From contig JBFHFS010000003.1 in the NCBI GenBank assembly GCA_041583495.1, positions 1-64,000 on the forward strand: a stretch of DNA of 64,000 nucleotides, written 5' to 3'. This stretch comes from JBFHFS01 sp041583495. Lineage in GTDB: Bacteria > Bacteroidota > Bacteroidia > Bacteroidales > Marinilabiliaceae. Made by a program: the position numbers and the translations under genes. This document shows positions 25,961 to 35,250 of the stretch, in pieces. Numbering within the stretch: position 1 is the stretch's first letter; every line of letters begins with the position of its first letter. The notes under the pieces were generated by a model. It was not told the DNA's origin. It did not search any database and worked only from the letters and a program-made list of their open reading frames with translations.

Positions 25961-27493
25961 CTAACTCACAATCTCTTTTATAGCTTTGTTCAGGCGGGTC
26001 ACCACCTCTTCTTTGCCCAAAATCTCTACAATGGTAAACAAATCGGGCCCAAAACTACCTCCTACCAGGGCCAAACGAAAGGAATTCATGACGCCCCCAA
26101 AATTCTGTGCCTCTTTTTCAATCAGGTCCGACACCTCTGTTTTAATGGCTTCTGCTTCCCAGGGCCCGTCATAGGCCTGCAACAGTGCCGAGGCTTTGGG
26201 CATGAAAGCAGGGATCTCTCCTTTCCACCGTTTTTTCACGACTTTAGGGTCATAATTTTCGGGGACTTGAAAAAAGAAGTGCGTTTGCTCCCATAGTTCC
26301 TTCACAAACGAAACCCGCTCTTTAACCAACCCAACGATCCGGACCACCCGGGGTAAATCCAGGTGGGTAATGCCCTTACTTTCCAGGACAGGCATGAACA
26401 ATCCGGCCAGCTCCTCATCACTCTTTTGGATCAGGTACTGATGATTGAACCATTTAGCTTTCTCGGGGTCGAACCGCGCCCCGGACTTATTAACCCGCTC
26501 AAAACCAAAAGCCTGAACCAGTTCTTCCATACTAAAAAGCTCTTGTTCGGTCCCTGGATTCCAACCCAGAAGGGCCAGCATATTAATAAAGGATTCGGGG
26601 AAATAACCGTCTTCCCGATAGCCCGAGAAAGTTTCATTGGAGGCCGGATCTTTCCATTGAAGCGGAAACACCGGAAAACCCATTTTATCACCATCACGCT
26701 TGCTGAGTTTACCTTTTCCCTGCGGCTTCAGGATGAGGGGCAGGTGAGCAAAACGGGGTTTATCCCAACCAAATGCGCGATACAGCAACACATGCAGAGG
26801 CATGGAAGGAAGCCACTCTTCTCCGCGAATCACATGAGAGATGTGCATCAGATGGTCATCCACCACATTGGCCAGATGATAGGTAGGCATGCCATCGGAT
26901 TTAAACAGCACTTTGTCATCGAGCTCGGCTGTATGAAAGGTAACCTTACCACGAATCAAGTCATCCTCCTCAACGGCCTCATCTATTTCGGGCATTCTAA
27001 AACGAATCACATAAGGCTTTCCGGAGCCCAGCAGGCGGGCCACCTCTTGCACGGGTAAGGACAACGAATTTTTCATGGACCCTCTTGTGCCGGCATCGTA
27101 GGAAAAGGCTTTCCCTTCTGCTTCTGCTTTTCCCCTGGCCTCATTCAGGTCCTCGGGCGTATCAAAGGCAAAATAGGCGTCTCCTGAGTTGATCAGCTGA
27201 TCGGCATATTGGCGGTAATATTCCCGTCTTTCACTTTGCCGATAGGGACCATAAGGTCCACCCTGTTCAATGCCTTCATCGAACTGAAGGCCGCACCACT
27301 TCAGGGAATCGATAATGTAGTTTTCGGCTCCCGGAACGTACCTCGATTGATCGGTATCCTCGATACGTAAAATAAAAGTTCCCCCATGACGACGGGCGAA
27401 GAGATAATTGAATAAAGCGGTTCGTACACCACCCATGTGCAATGGTCCTGTAGGACTGGGGGCAAAACGTACACGTACAGTACTGTCGGTCAT
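25961..27493 (-). CDS. gltX: Glutamyl-tRNA synthetase
   Basis: The 510-residue class I enzyme charges tRNA-Glu. The N-terminal VRFAPSPTGPLHMGGVRTALFN carries the HMGG variant of HIGH, usual for GluRS. KLSKRDGD, near residue 258, is the KMSKS counterpart. The C-terminal half holds the helical anticodon-binding domain. Length is normal. It is transcribed toward glnS and has a TATCTTTG promoter box 79 bases upstream, next to the nrdJ terminator. The gene is intact and is the only copy in the window. Confidence 0.97.
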   Translation of the reverse strand: MTDSTVRVRFAPSPTGPLHMGGVRTALFNYLFARRHGGTFILRIEDTDQSRYVPGAENYIIDSLKWCGLQFDEGIEQGGPYGPYRQSERREYYRQYADQLINSGDAYFAFDTPEDLNEARGKAEAEGKAFSYDAGTRGSMKNSLSLPVQEVARLLGSGKPYVIRFRMPEIDEAVEEDDLIRGKVTFHTAELDDKVLFKSDGMPTYHLANVVDDHLMHISHVIRGEEWLPSMPLHVLLYRAFGWDKPRFAHLPLILKPQGKGKLSKRDGDKMGFPVFPLQWKDPASNETFSGYREDGYFPESFINMLALLGWNPGTEQELFSMEELVQAFGFERVNKSGARFDPEKAKWFNHQYLIQKSDEELAGLFMPVLESKGITHLDLPRVVRIVGLVKERVSFVKELWEQTHFFFQVPENYDPKVVKKRWKGEIPAFMPKASALLQAYDGPWEAEAIKTEVSDLIEKEAQNFGGVMNSFRLALVGGSFGPDLFTIVEILGKEEVVTRLNKAIKEIVS

Positions 27494-27572
27494 AGTATGT
27501 TATTTTGAGAAATAGTCAACACTTATCCTAAAAATTAGCACCAATTGCCCACAGGGCAAGAAGCAACATTTG

Positions 27573-27580
27573 CAAAGATA
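27573..27580 (-). promoter_or_regulatory. -7 box for gltX
   Basis: TATCTTTG on the minus strand fits TAnnTTTG. It lies between the nrdJ terminator and the gltX start (leader about 70-75 nt). Confidence 0.55.
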
Positions 27581-27582
27581 AA

Positions 27583-27622
27583 TAATAAAAAATGGCCCAT
27601 CCACATTTTAGGACAGGCCATT
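27583..27622 (-). terminator. Terminator of nrdJ
   Basis: On the minus strand AATGGCCTGTCC pairs with GGATGGGCCATT (12 bp with two wobbles) across an 8-base loop and is followed by TTTTTTATTATTT. It starts 28 bases after the nrdJ stop. Confidence 0.85.
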
Positions 27623-27649
27623 CATAAAGTTAACGAAATTAGCGTAACC

Positions 27650-30211
27650 CTAACCGCACTTGGAGGTGCCGCAACTCTGACAGATCAAACAACCTTCCTG
27701 GTAGATGATTTTATCGGAGCCACAATTCTCACAATGCCCTTTACGCACTTTGGTGCCATTGGGCACATACTTTTTAAGGGCACGTTCTACGCCGTTCTTC
27801 CAGTTATTGATACTCTCATTATCGAACTGCAGTCCACTCACCAGGTGTAAGGCATCCTCGATGGGCATCCCATGCCTCAATACTCCCGAAATCAATTTGG
27901 CATAATTCCAGAACTCTTTCTGGAATTTGAAGGATAACCCCTCAATAGTGGTTTTGTATCCACGCTTATTCACGTACTGAAAATCGTAACGGGAAGTCCC
28001 GTCACTCTCATAATTCTTGATAATAAAACCCTTCTGTACCGATTTTGGCAATAAGATACCATCCTCATCATCGGCCAGTCCGGTAAATATTTCGTAGGGT
28101 TTGCCATCAATCAGTCCCACAAAAGCCATCCATTTCTCTTTGTTGTTTTGGAACCGAACCACATCGGCATCCAGAATCTCGGGGCGCTTTTTAGGGAACT
28201 TACCTAAACCCTCCTCCTCATCTTTCTCTGAGTTGGCAATCAACACCCCTGCCCTTGATCCATCACGGTATACGGTAACCCCTTTACAACCGCTCTTCCA
28301 GGCTTCAACATAGAGTTCACCCACCAAATCCTCGGTAGCCGTAGCAGGCAGGTTGATGGTAACACTGATGGAGTGATCGACCCATTTTTGAACACGTCCC
28401 TGCATTCTCACCTTGCTCATCCAGTCCACATCGTTGGAGGTGGCCTTGTTGTAAGGCGATTTTTCGATCAACACATCCAGTTCTTCCTGGGTATATTTTT
28501 TGGTGGTATCGTAGTTATTGGCTTCCATCCAAACCACAAACTTATGATGGAACACGATGTATTCTTCCCAGCTGTCGCCCATCTCGTCCACAAAATCGAT
28601 TCGAACCTTTGGGTCGTTGGGATTCACCTTACGGCGACGCTTGTAAACGGGCAGAAAGACAGGCTCAATACCACTTGAGGTTTGGGTCATCAGACTGGTG
28701 GTTCCGGTTGGCGCAATGGTAAGCAGGGCAATATTTCGGCGGCCATACTTAAGCATATCCTCATACATCCCCTCATCAGCCTCTTTCAAACGCATAAGGA
28801 AGGGATTATTTTTCTCTTTCTCGCTGTCGAAGATTGGGAAAGCACCACGCTCGCGGGCCAGGTTTACCGATGAGGAATAAACAGCCAATGCCAGTGCCTT
28901 ATGCACCTCCACAGAGAAATCCACTGCAATATCGTCCCCATAACGCAATCCTAAAGCAGCCAGCATATCACCTTCACCGGTGATTCCGATGCCGGTTCGA
29001 CGTCCTTCTTCGGCTTTTTTGCGAATGTTAAGCCACAGGTTTCGTTCTACCAATTTAACTTCATCATCCTCGGGATCGTTATTGATTTTCTCGAGGATAG
29101 CATCAATCTTCTCCAGTTCCAGATCAATAATGTCATCCATTATGCGCTGGGAATAGGCAGCATGCTTCCTGAAGAGGTCGAAGTTAAATTGGGCCTCTTT
29201 GGTAAAGGGGGCATCCACATAGGAATACAAATTGATAGCGATCAAACGGCAACTGTCATAGGGACAAAGAGGAATTTCGCCACAAGGATTGGTACTAACG
29301 GTACGGTATCCCAAATCGGCATAACAATCAGGCAACGACTCCTTAATGATCGTGTCCCAGAAAAGAATTCCCGGCTCAGCCGATTTCCAGGCGTTGTGCA
29401 CAATTTTCCCCCACAATTCACGGGCATCGATCTCATGGGTGAATTTGGGGGTTTTAGAGTCGATAGGATATTGCTGCTTATACATTTCATTATCCACAAC
29501 CGACTGCATAAATTCATCATCTATTTTAACCGACACATTGGCTCCGGTAACTTTTCCCTGCTCCATTTTAGCATCGATGAACTTTTCCGAATCGGGATGC
29601 TTAATCGATACACTTAGCATGAGAGCGCCCCGACGGCCATCCTGAGCCACTTCACGGGTAGAGTTCGAAAAACGTTCCATAAATGGCACAATACCCGTGG
29701 AGGTCAGTGCGGAGTTTTTCACAGGAGAACCTTTGGGCCGGATGTGTGACAGATCATGACCTACGCCTCCACGGCGTTTCATTAATTGCACCTGCTCCTG
29801 ATCCACCTTCATGATTCCGCCATAAGAGTCGGATGATCCGGTGTGACCAATAACAAAGCAATTGGATAACGAAGCTACCTGGTGGTTGTTTCCGATCCCA
29901 GACATGGGTCCACCCTGAGGAACAATATATTTGAATTCCCTGAAAAGTTCATAGAGCTCTTCTGCGGGCATAGGATTAACATAGCGTTTCTCAATTCGCG
30001 CGATCTCCCTTGCCAAACGCCAATGCATGTCATCGGGTGAACTTTCATACAGATTGCCCTCCGAATCTTTCAGCGCATATTTATTGGACCAAACCCGGGC
30101 CGCAAGTTCATCCCCTTTGAAATATTCCAAGGCCTGTTGAAATGCTTCCTCATGAGAGTAGGTTGTGTCGTTTTGCATTTTTTTGCCCACGTTTGCTTCT
30201 TTTACATTCAT
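27650..30211 (-). CDS. nrdJ: Vitamin B12-dependent (class II) ribonucleotide reductase
   Basis: The 853-residue protein reduces ribonucleotides to deoxyribonucleotides using adenosylcobalamin. Visible signatures: SLSNCFVIGH with the first redox cysteine, RRGGVGHDLSHIRPKGSPV in the active barrel, the radical-site NPCGEIPL (N-x-C-x-E) near residue 312, and IAPTGTTSLMTQTSSGIEP. The C terminus contains HCENCGSDK...CLICQSCGTSKCG, a cysteine-rich zinc-ribbon-like tail that regenerates the active site in this branch. An ATG 33 bases downstream could be the real start. It has a promoter at 30312-30343 and its own terminator. It makes deoxynucleotide supply here B12-dependent unless other classes lie elsewhere. 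Confidence 0.96.
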   Translation of the reverse strand: MNVKEANVGKKMQNDTTYSHEEAFQQALEYFKGDELAARVWSNKYALKDSEGNLYESSPDDMHWRLAREIARIEKRYVNPMPAEELYELFREFKYIVPQGGPMSGIGNNHQVASLSNCFVIGHTGSSDSYGGIMKVDQEQVQLMKRRGGVGHDLSHIRPKGSPVKNSALTSTGIVPFMERFSNSTREVAQDGRRGALMLSVSIKHPDSEKFIDAKMEQGKVTGANVSVKIDDEFMQSVVDNEMYKQQYPIDSKTPKFTHEIDARELWGKIVHNAWKSAEPGILFWDTIIKESLPDCYADLGYRTVSTNPCGEIPLCPYDSCRLIAINLYSYVDAPFTKEAQFNFDLFRKHAAYSQRIMDDIIDLELEKIDAILEKINNDPEDDEVKLVERNLWLNIRKKAEEGRRTGIGITGEGDMLAALGLRYGDDIAVDFSVEVHKALALAVYSSSVNLARERGAFPIFDSEKEKNNPFLMRLKEADEGMYEDMLKYGRRNIALLTIAPTGTTSLMTQTSSGIEPVFLPVYKRRRKVNPNDPKVRIDFVDEMGDSWEEYIVFHHKFVVWMEANNYDTTKKYTQEELDVLIEKSPYNKATSNDVDWMSKVRMQGRVQKWVDHSISVTINLPATATEDLVGELYVEAWKSGCKGVTVYRDGSRAGVLIANSEKDEEEGLGKFPKKRPEILDADVVRFQNNKEKWMAFVGLIDGKPYEIFTGLADDEDGILLPKSVQKGFIIKNYESDGTSRYDFQYVNKRGYKTTIEGLSFKFQKEFWNYAKLISGVLRHGMPIEDALHLVSGLQFDNESINNWKNGVERALKKYVPNGTKVRKGHCENCGSDKIIYQEGCLICQSCGTSKCG

Positions 30212-30819
30212 GATGATAAATTTAAAATACTGATGAGTTGAGTTTTATGTTGATTTTTTCAAATGCTCATTTGTGTCCACAAGATAGGAAAGCTTTCTTT
30301 TTATGACAAGACAAACTTATCAACAATTTAAAAAGTTTTCCAATTCAAAACGCTTTGTTGCTCGTTTTTAGGACTTTAACAATACTGCTGCAGCTCAAAA
30401 GTTTTCCAAAAAGAAAATTAATGGGACTATTTTTTACGAAAATAAAATTCAAAGAAAGCTGGCTAACCGCCTGTGTTTTGGAGGGAAAGGGTTAGATTTG
30501 GAATTATTCCGACACTCAAAACGCATCCTCTCCCGTAAAATTTGTAAACCACGAGTCACGCAGTTTTCAACACCAAGGTGAAAAATAATTGGAGCACCCG
30601 GAATTGCAAATATACGAGCCCCAAAAAAATCGGAGAGAGCATCCACTCATACAACTTGCCTGGTTTTCTTCGGGAGGGTATTGACCAGGATGAAGAGTCC
30701 CCCCGAATGAGGTTCGGGAGGACCATTGGAATACTATTTTTTGACACACGTAAAACAACAGGAGTAAATAAGCGGCGAAAGACAGGATAGGATTTAAATG
30801 CGAACCCTAACAGAAATAA
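30212..30819. other. 608-base intergenic region between nrdJ and kdtA
   Basis: Short open frames on both strands show no family resemblance, and I reject them. The region holds the nrdJ promoter (30312-30343), a TATATTTG box on the minus strand at 30607-30614, and a hairpin at about 30697-30723 with arms GTCC-CCCGAA and TTCGGG-GGAC. The minus-strand -7 box is more than 390 bases from nrdJ, so a second nrdJ promoter with a long leader or a small RNA is possible. I see no recognisable cobalamin riboswitch. Confidence 0.45.
30312..30343 (-). promoter_or_regulatory. Promoter for nrdJ
   Basis: On the minus strand TTG (30341-30343) is followed after 21 bases by TAAGTTTG (30312-30319), fitting the Bacteroidota consensus. 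The leader would be about 90-95 nt. Confidence 0.55.
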
Positions 30820-32058
30820 CTACTCCCGGGAATTAAAGACTTCCTCCATCAACACATCGGTGGCTCCACACATGGAGCGGGTGTAACTTCCGGCAGCCTT
30901 TCCGGCGGCCTTTAGATTAATGGGATCAGAGAGAAAACCCTGCAAGAGATCCCTAAAAGCCCCGGTGTTGTCCACCGAAAAGCCGCCTCCTGTTTCAATC
31001 AGGTCGACCGCCTCTTTAAACTTCAGATACCGGGGACCAAAGATTACCGGCATGCCATAAGTGGCGGCCTCCAAAGTATTGTGAATCCCTTTTCCAAATC
31101 CACCTCCGATGTAGGCGATCTGGCCATACCGATAAATTGCCGAAAGCTTCCCAATGACATCGATCACCAAAACCCTGGCGTTCGAAACATCCGCCCCCTG
31201 CAGCTGAGTATAGCGCACCACCGGTACGGTAAAACGCTGTATCAATCGGGCCACGTGCCCTTCGTGAACTTCGTGGGGAGCCAAAATCAAACGAACCTCT
31301 TCGGGGGCCGTGTTTATAAAGGCGGCCAGAACTTCCTCGTCGGGGGGCCAGGTGCTGCCCGCCACAATCACCTGCCGGGCCGGCCGTACAAAATCGGCCG
31401 CTTCGGGAACCTCCACGGCAGAGCGCACAATGGCAGCAACCCGATCGAAACGGGTATCCCCGGTAACGGCAACCCGATCGATGCCTATACTTTTCAACAA
31501 ATCGCCTGAGGTTTGATCCTGTACGTAGAATTTAGTCACCGCCGCCAATACTTTCCGGAACCAGCCTCCGTACCACTTAAAAAATATCTGATTTTTCCTG
31601 AAAATGGCCGACACGCTGTAGATTGGAACACCTTGCCGGTGAAGTGCCCTGAAGTAGTTTGGCCAAAACTCATATTTTACAAAAATGGCCTTTTCTGGTC
31701 GGGCACGCTTTACAAACCGACGGGCATTAGCCGGCGAATCGGAGGGCAAATAAACAACCAGATCAGCAAGATCATAATTTTTTCGCACCTCATACCCCGA
31801 AGGGGAGTAGAAGGAGAGCATTATTCTTTTTTCGGGATGTTTTTTCTTAAGGGCTTCTATTATAGGCCTTCCCTGCTCAAATTCACCCAACGATGCACAA
31901 TGAACCCATATAAGGGGCTCTCCGGGCTGCAAAACTTTCAACTTATCCCACACCGTTTTTCTCCCCTGGCGCATCTGACGGGCCTTTTCATGAAAAGGAG
32001 AAATAACAATAAGAACCATTTCGAAAAGATAGAGGCCTATGGAATAAAGGAGTTTCAT
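30820..32058 (-). CDS. kdtA: 3-deoxy-D-manno-octulosonic acid (Kdo) transferase
   Basis: KdtA (WaaA) transfers Kdo from CMP-Kdo to lipid A precursor, the first step of LPS core synthesis on the inner membrane. The ATG at 32058 gives 412 residues starting MKLLYSIGLYLFEMV, the expected membrane anchor; an ATG nine codons earlier is in frame but less typical. The GT30 N-terminal domain shows IWVHCASLGEFEQGRP with the catalytic glutamate. The C-terminal part has VTGDTRFDRV, LILAPHEVHEGHV and YIGGGFGKGIHNTLEAATYGMPVIFGP. It confirms a Gram-negative envelope with LPS. It lies downstream of pgk but beyond the pgk terminator. Confidence 0.94.
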   Translation of the reverse strand: MKLLYSIGLYLFEMVLIVISPFHEKARQMRQGRKTVWDKLKVLQPGEPLIWVHCASLGEFEQGRPIIEALKKKHPEKRIMLSFYSPSGYEVRKNYDLADLVVYLPSDSPANARRFVKRARPEKAIFVKYEFWPNYFRALHRQGVPIYSVSAIFRKNQIFFKWYGGWFRKVLAAVTKFYVQDQTSGDLLKSIGIDRVAVTGDTRFDRVAAIVRSAVEVPEAADFVRPARQVIVAGSTWPPDEEVLAAFINTAPEEVRLILAPHEVHEGHVARLIQRFTVPVVRYTQLQGADVSNARVLVIDVIGKLSAIYRYGQIAYIGGGFGKGIHNTLEAATYGMPVIFGPRYLKFKEAVDLIETGGGFSVDNTGAFRDLLQGFLSDPINLKAAGKAAGSYTRSMCGATDVLMEEVFNSRE

Positions 32059-32187
32059 AATGGACTTAATTAGAAGTATACCCAACCCTTTAAAATAAAG
32101 GGAAATAATTGCGCAAAAAAATGATATTCCACCACCTTAAGCAAATACCTGTTGAGTACCCCGGTTAAAAAACTTTCTCACAAAAGT

Positions 32188-32231
32188 AAATAAAAACCCC
32201 CGCCAAAGACCAGTAAATGCTTCGACAGGGG
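32188..32231 (-). terminator. Terminator of pgk
   Basis: On the minus strand CCCCTGTCGAAG pairs with CTTTGGCGGGGG-type sequence (12 pairs, three wobbles) and is followed by TTTTTATTTAC. It starts 28 bases after the pgk stop. Confidence 0.8.
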
Positions 32232-32258
32232 AAATTATTTTTTTCTGCAAAAAAGGTC

Positions 32259-33518
32259 TTATCCGCGAATGGCCTTAATCCCGGGCAGCTCTTTTCCTTC
32301 GAGATATTCAAGAAGGGCGCCACCGGCTGTGGAGATATAAGAAACCTCATCGGCAAGCCCGAACTGATTGATGCAGGCTACTGAGTCGCCTCCTCCAATC
32401 AACGAGAAAGCCCCTTTTTTGGTGGCTGCCACAATAGCATCAGCAACAGCTCTGGAGCCTATAGCAAAGTTAGGCATCTCAAAAACACCTACCGGACCAT
32501 TCCAAAGAACCGTTTTTGAATCTTCAATGACCTTCACAAAGGCTTTAATCGACTCGGGACCGGCATCCAGTCCTTCCCAGCCATCGGGAATCTCATCCAC
32601 GGCAACAACCTGGGTTTTGGCCTCATTTTTAAATTCCTCTGCGATTACGGTGTCGGAAGCCAGATATAATTTTACCCCTTTTTCCCTGGCTTTTTCCTCC
32701 AACGAACGGGCCAGGTCCAGATAATCGGGTTCACAAATGGAATCCCCGATTTTTCCACCCCGCGCCTTAATAAAGGTATAGGTCATTCCACCTCCCAGAA
32801 TAAGGTTATCCACCTTATCGAGCAGGTTCTCGATGATGGTGATTTTGGTAGAGACTTTGGCACCTCCCATGATGGCGGTGAAGGGGCGCTGAGGTTCTCT
32901 CAATACTTTATCCAGACTTTTCAGTTCACTTTCGATCAAAAAACCAAACATCCGGGCGTCCTTGTCAAAGTAATCTGCAATTAAAGCAGTAGAGGCATGA
33001 GCACGGTGAGCAGTTCCAAAGGCGTCGTTAACGTAAACATCGGCCAGATCGGCCAATCCTTGCGAAAAAACCTTCTGAAGGGTCTTCATCTCCTCTTTGG
33101 CAGCAGCCTTCACCTCAGCTGAGGCGTCTTCAGGCAAATTGGGCTTACCCTCCTCTTCAGCATGAAATCTGAGATTTTCCAACAGCAAGACCTCTCCGGA
33201 CTTGAGAGCAGCTGCCTTCTCTTTGGCGTCTTTGCCAACGCAGTCGCTGGCGAAGATAACCTTGACGCCCAACAACTCAGCCAAACGACCTTGAACATGT
33301 TTCATCGAAAAATCAGGATTGACCTTGCCTTTTGGCCGTCCAAGATGCGACATGATTATGGCACAACCACCATCAGAAACAATCTTTTTGATCGTTGGCA
33401 TGGCAGCTTTGATGCGGGTATCGTCGGTGATTTCAAACTTTTCGTTAAAAGGAACATTGAAATCAACTCGTACAATGGCTTTCTTTCCTGAGAAATTAAA
33501 GGCTTCAATTTTCGACAT
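32259..33518 (-). CDS. pgk: Phosphoglycerate kinase
   Basis: The 419-residue glycolytic enzyme interconverts 1,3-bisphosphoglycerate plus ADP and 3-phosphoglycerate plus ATP. N-terminal signatures are KAIVRVDFNVPF and the HLGRPKG substrate motif; NDAFGTAHRAHAS follows. The C-terminal nucleotide domain shows GGAKVSTKI, LWNGPVGVFEMPNF and LIGGGDSVA. Length is normal. A TACCTTTG promoter box lies 106 bases upstream, and a clear terminator follows, so it is a single-gene transcript. Confidence 0.98.
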   Translation of the reverse strand: MSKIEAFNFSGKKAIVRVDFNVPFNEKFEITDDTRIKAAMPTIKKIVSDGGCAIIMSHLGRPKGKVNPDFSMKHVQGRLAELLGVKVIFASDCVGKDAKEKAAALKSGEVLLLENLRFHAEEEGKPNLPEDASAEVKAAAKEEMKTLQKVFSQGLADLADVYVNDAFGTAHRAHASTALIADYFDKDARMFGFLIESELKSLDKVLREPQRPFTAIMGGAKVSTKITIIENLLDKVDNLILGGGMTYTFIKARGGKIGDSICEPDYLDLARSLEEKAREKGVKLYLASDTVIAEEFKNEAKTQVVAVDEIPDGWEGLDAGPESIKAFVKVIEDSKTVLWNGPVGVFEMPNFAIGSRAVADAIVAATKKGAFSLIGGGDSVACINQFGLADEVSYISTAGGALLEYLEGKELPGIKAIRG

Positions 33519-33623
33519 AGTCCGTTAAATTAAGTAGTTTATTAAATCTTCATTCCCAAAGTGACCCCATGTAACAGAACCTAAATGGATAGTTCACTTT
33601 TATGGGATTAACCAATCGGATTG

Positions 33624-33631
33624 CAAAGGTA
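33624..33631 (-). promoter_or_regulatory. -7 box for pgk
   Basis: TACCTTTG on the minus strand fits TAnnTTTG. A possible upstream TTTG (33647-33650) is only 15 bases away. The leader would be about 95-100 nt. Confidence 0.5.
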
Positions 33632-33671
33632 CAAAAAAAGAGATGACAAAAATCCATCTTATTCCAAGTTT

Positions 33672-34304
33672 TTAAAGCTCCCGGATCGCTGGTTTTGGGA
33701 TCGAGAGCCATTTCACCATCGAATTATCCGTAATCTTCAATTGCTGAAGATCAGCATTTTGCAAAAGGAGCACCCCCGGATAACTACCAACGTCGAAACG
33801 GCCCGCCCGACCAATTTTTAAAGCCTGCGCACCCCTGGCTGTTGCACTTATCAACAGTTGTTCCAGGTTATGTTCATCATGGGTCAGGGCCCAGCTTTTC
33901 ATGCGCTCCCAAATAGGAAGATGGGCCCCGGTGGGCACCATCCATGAATCCGGCTCGTCGGGTTGCTCAACCCTGCCCGACACAACAAAAGGGGGTGATC
34001 GCCTTTCCATAGCCTCCCTAGGTGGCTCTTCGAGTCCCAGCACCAGAGTGCCCCGGGCAAAATGGTGGTCGAGAGATGCCTTGACCACGGATGAACTCGA
34101 AAAGGGTAAAGCACCAAAAACATCGATGAAGGCCGGAATCAATATGCCTCCATAGAACTGAACAAAAGGTTGCTCCCTGAGGCCTTCCCTAAAGAGCTCC
34201 CAGCTCAAAAGACACCCCTCCTGATTTAAGGTAAGCAACGGCCAGCGCTGAAGTCCGTTTTCGGGCGTCAGCATGTAGTGTGCCGCCAGTTTAAAGGTCT
34301 TCAT
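33672..34304 (-). CDS. Shortened amidohydrolase-like protein, catalytic barrel largely missing
   Basis: This 210-residue protein looks like the two ends of an amidohydrolase or deaminase joined by a short linker. The N terminus (KLAAHYMLTPENG...LLTLNQEG) and FYGGILIPAFIDVFGALPFS align with the usual strand leading to GxPGFIDxHxH, but the metal-binding HxH is gone (FIDVFGAL). The C-terminal part (LLISATARGAQALKIGRAGRFDVGSYPGVLLLQNADLQQLKIT) matches the family's closing sandwich. Full-length relatives are about 380-450 residues. No internal stop or frameshift is apparent, so it may be a stable non-enzymatic remnant. It overlaps the upstream DUF4296 gene by 14 bases. The family assignment is my reading, not a database result. 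Confidence 0.55.
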   Translation of the reverse strand: MKTFKLAAHYMLTPENGLQRWPLLTLNQEGCLLSWELFREGLREQPFVQFYGGILIPAFIDVFGALPFSSSSVVKASLDHHFARGTLVLGLEEPPREAMERRSPPFVVSGRVEQPDEPDSWMVPTGAHLPIWERMKSWALTHDEHNLEQLLISATARGAQALKIGRAGRFDVGSYPGVLLLQNADLQQLKITDNSMVKWLSIPKPAIREL

Positions 34305-35166
34305 CGTCCTCGGGCTTAATCAACTCATCACTCCCTGAGAAGTGATGCAGTCGAACATCGGATACTTCGGCAGAAGCCACCTCCAATGTATCGTGATCGA
34401 ACAGAAATCCGGAAACAGACAGACCTGTTTTGGTGGAATCCAGCGAGTAAGAGAGGCTGGCAGCCTTTTTCTTAAACGACAACGGAAGCTGATAGGTCAC
34501 CGTATCGATGGTGCTGTCGCTGTAATGCATCATCATCACGATCCGTGCTTTCCTGGTCATATCCTCTTTCGAGAGTTTATAAAATGCCACGAGCCGAATC
34601 GTCCCCGCCTGCAAAGAATCGAGGCTTATACTGAAAGGGAGTCGATGATCGGTTTCAAGTGAATCGCTGGTGGTATATTCTCTTGGGCCCTCCCACAAAT
34701 CCTTAGTCAGGCTTTTCTTTCTTTCCCGTTCATCAGCTATTTGCTGTTTTATTTCAGCTTCCCGCTGGCTCAAAATCACTATGGCTTTATCATACACCTC
34801 CTGAAAATGATAGGGATGAGCAGCATACCACTTGCGAATGGCATCAAACTTTTCGGTGGAAAGATTATATTTCTCCATTACGTCTTTATAGTAACCGGGA
34901 AATAAATCGCTTTTCAATTGGGCATTCCCCCCCTGGGTCGAATTGTTCATTATATTCTCCGACAAATAAAGATCAGCCAGAATTTGAGCCATCTCATCGC
35001 GGTTGGGAAATTCGGAAGGAACCCGATCCCTGGGATTACAGCTGAGAACAAAAAGCATGAGCCCCAGGATAACCTGAGACAACAGGAATATTCGTCTAAT
35101 ATCATGAATGGAATTTGCTTTCAAAGGTCTTTGCTTGTTAAAGGTTAATTTCTGTGTTGACAACAT
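34291..35166 (-). CDS. DUF4296 lipoprotein
   Basis: The ATG at 35166 gives 291 residues. After about 30 residues a hydrophobic segment ends in the lipobox LMLFVLSC, so it should be a membrane-anchored lipoprotein. The unusually long stretch before it hints that the true start may lie further in. The DUF4296 domain follows (PNRDEMAQILADLYLSENIMN and KYNLSTEKFDAIRKWYAAHPYHFQEVYDKAI), then a charged coiled coil and a C-terminal beta-rich part of unknown function that ends in acidic residues. DUF4296 occurs in Bacteroidota near envelope genes, function unknown. The start codon directly follows a stable hairpin (35168-35189). Confidence 0.85.
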   Translation of the reverse strand: MLSTQKLTFNKQRPLKANSIHDIRRIFLLSQVILGLMLFVLSCNPRDRVPSEFPNRDEMAQILADLYLSENIMNNSTQGGNAQLKSDLFPGYYKDVMEKYNLSTEKFDAIRKWYAAHPYHFQEVYDKAIVILSQREAEIKQQIADERERKKSLTKDLWEGPREYTTSDSLETDHRLPFSISLDSLQAGTIRLVAFYKLSKEDMTRKARIVMMMHYSDSTIDTVTYQLPLSFKKKAASLSYSLDSTKTGLSVSGFLFDHDTLEVASAEVSDVRLHHFSGSDELIKPEDDEDL

Positions 35167-35167
35167 C

Positions 35168-35189
35168 AAAAATGGGGTTACCCATTTTT
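35168..35189 (-). terminator. Hairpin abutting the DUF4296 start, possible wcaJ terminator
   Basis: AAAAATGGG pairs with CCCATTTTT around a 4-base loop. On the minus strand the stem ends in TTTTT, one base before the DUF4296 ATG. It lies about 60 bases after the stop of the sugar transferase gene. It could end that transcript, or modulate DUF4296 translation. Confidence 0.55.
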
Positions 35190-35250
35190 TTCCGGGTCAG
35201 GAAAGCCGGGCAGGCCTGGATTCAATCCCCTGAAAAGGCTAAAGATTCAA

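Noticed and set aside
30449..30790. Short open frames in the nrdJ-kdtA gap
   Set aside because: Three to four overlapping frames on both strands, none with family features; typical of non-coding DNA.
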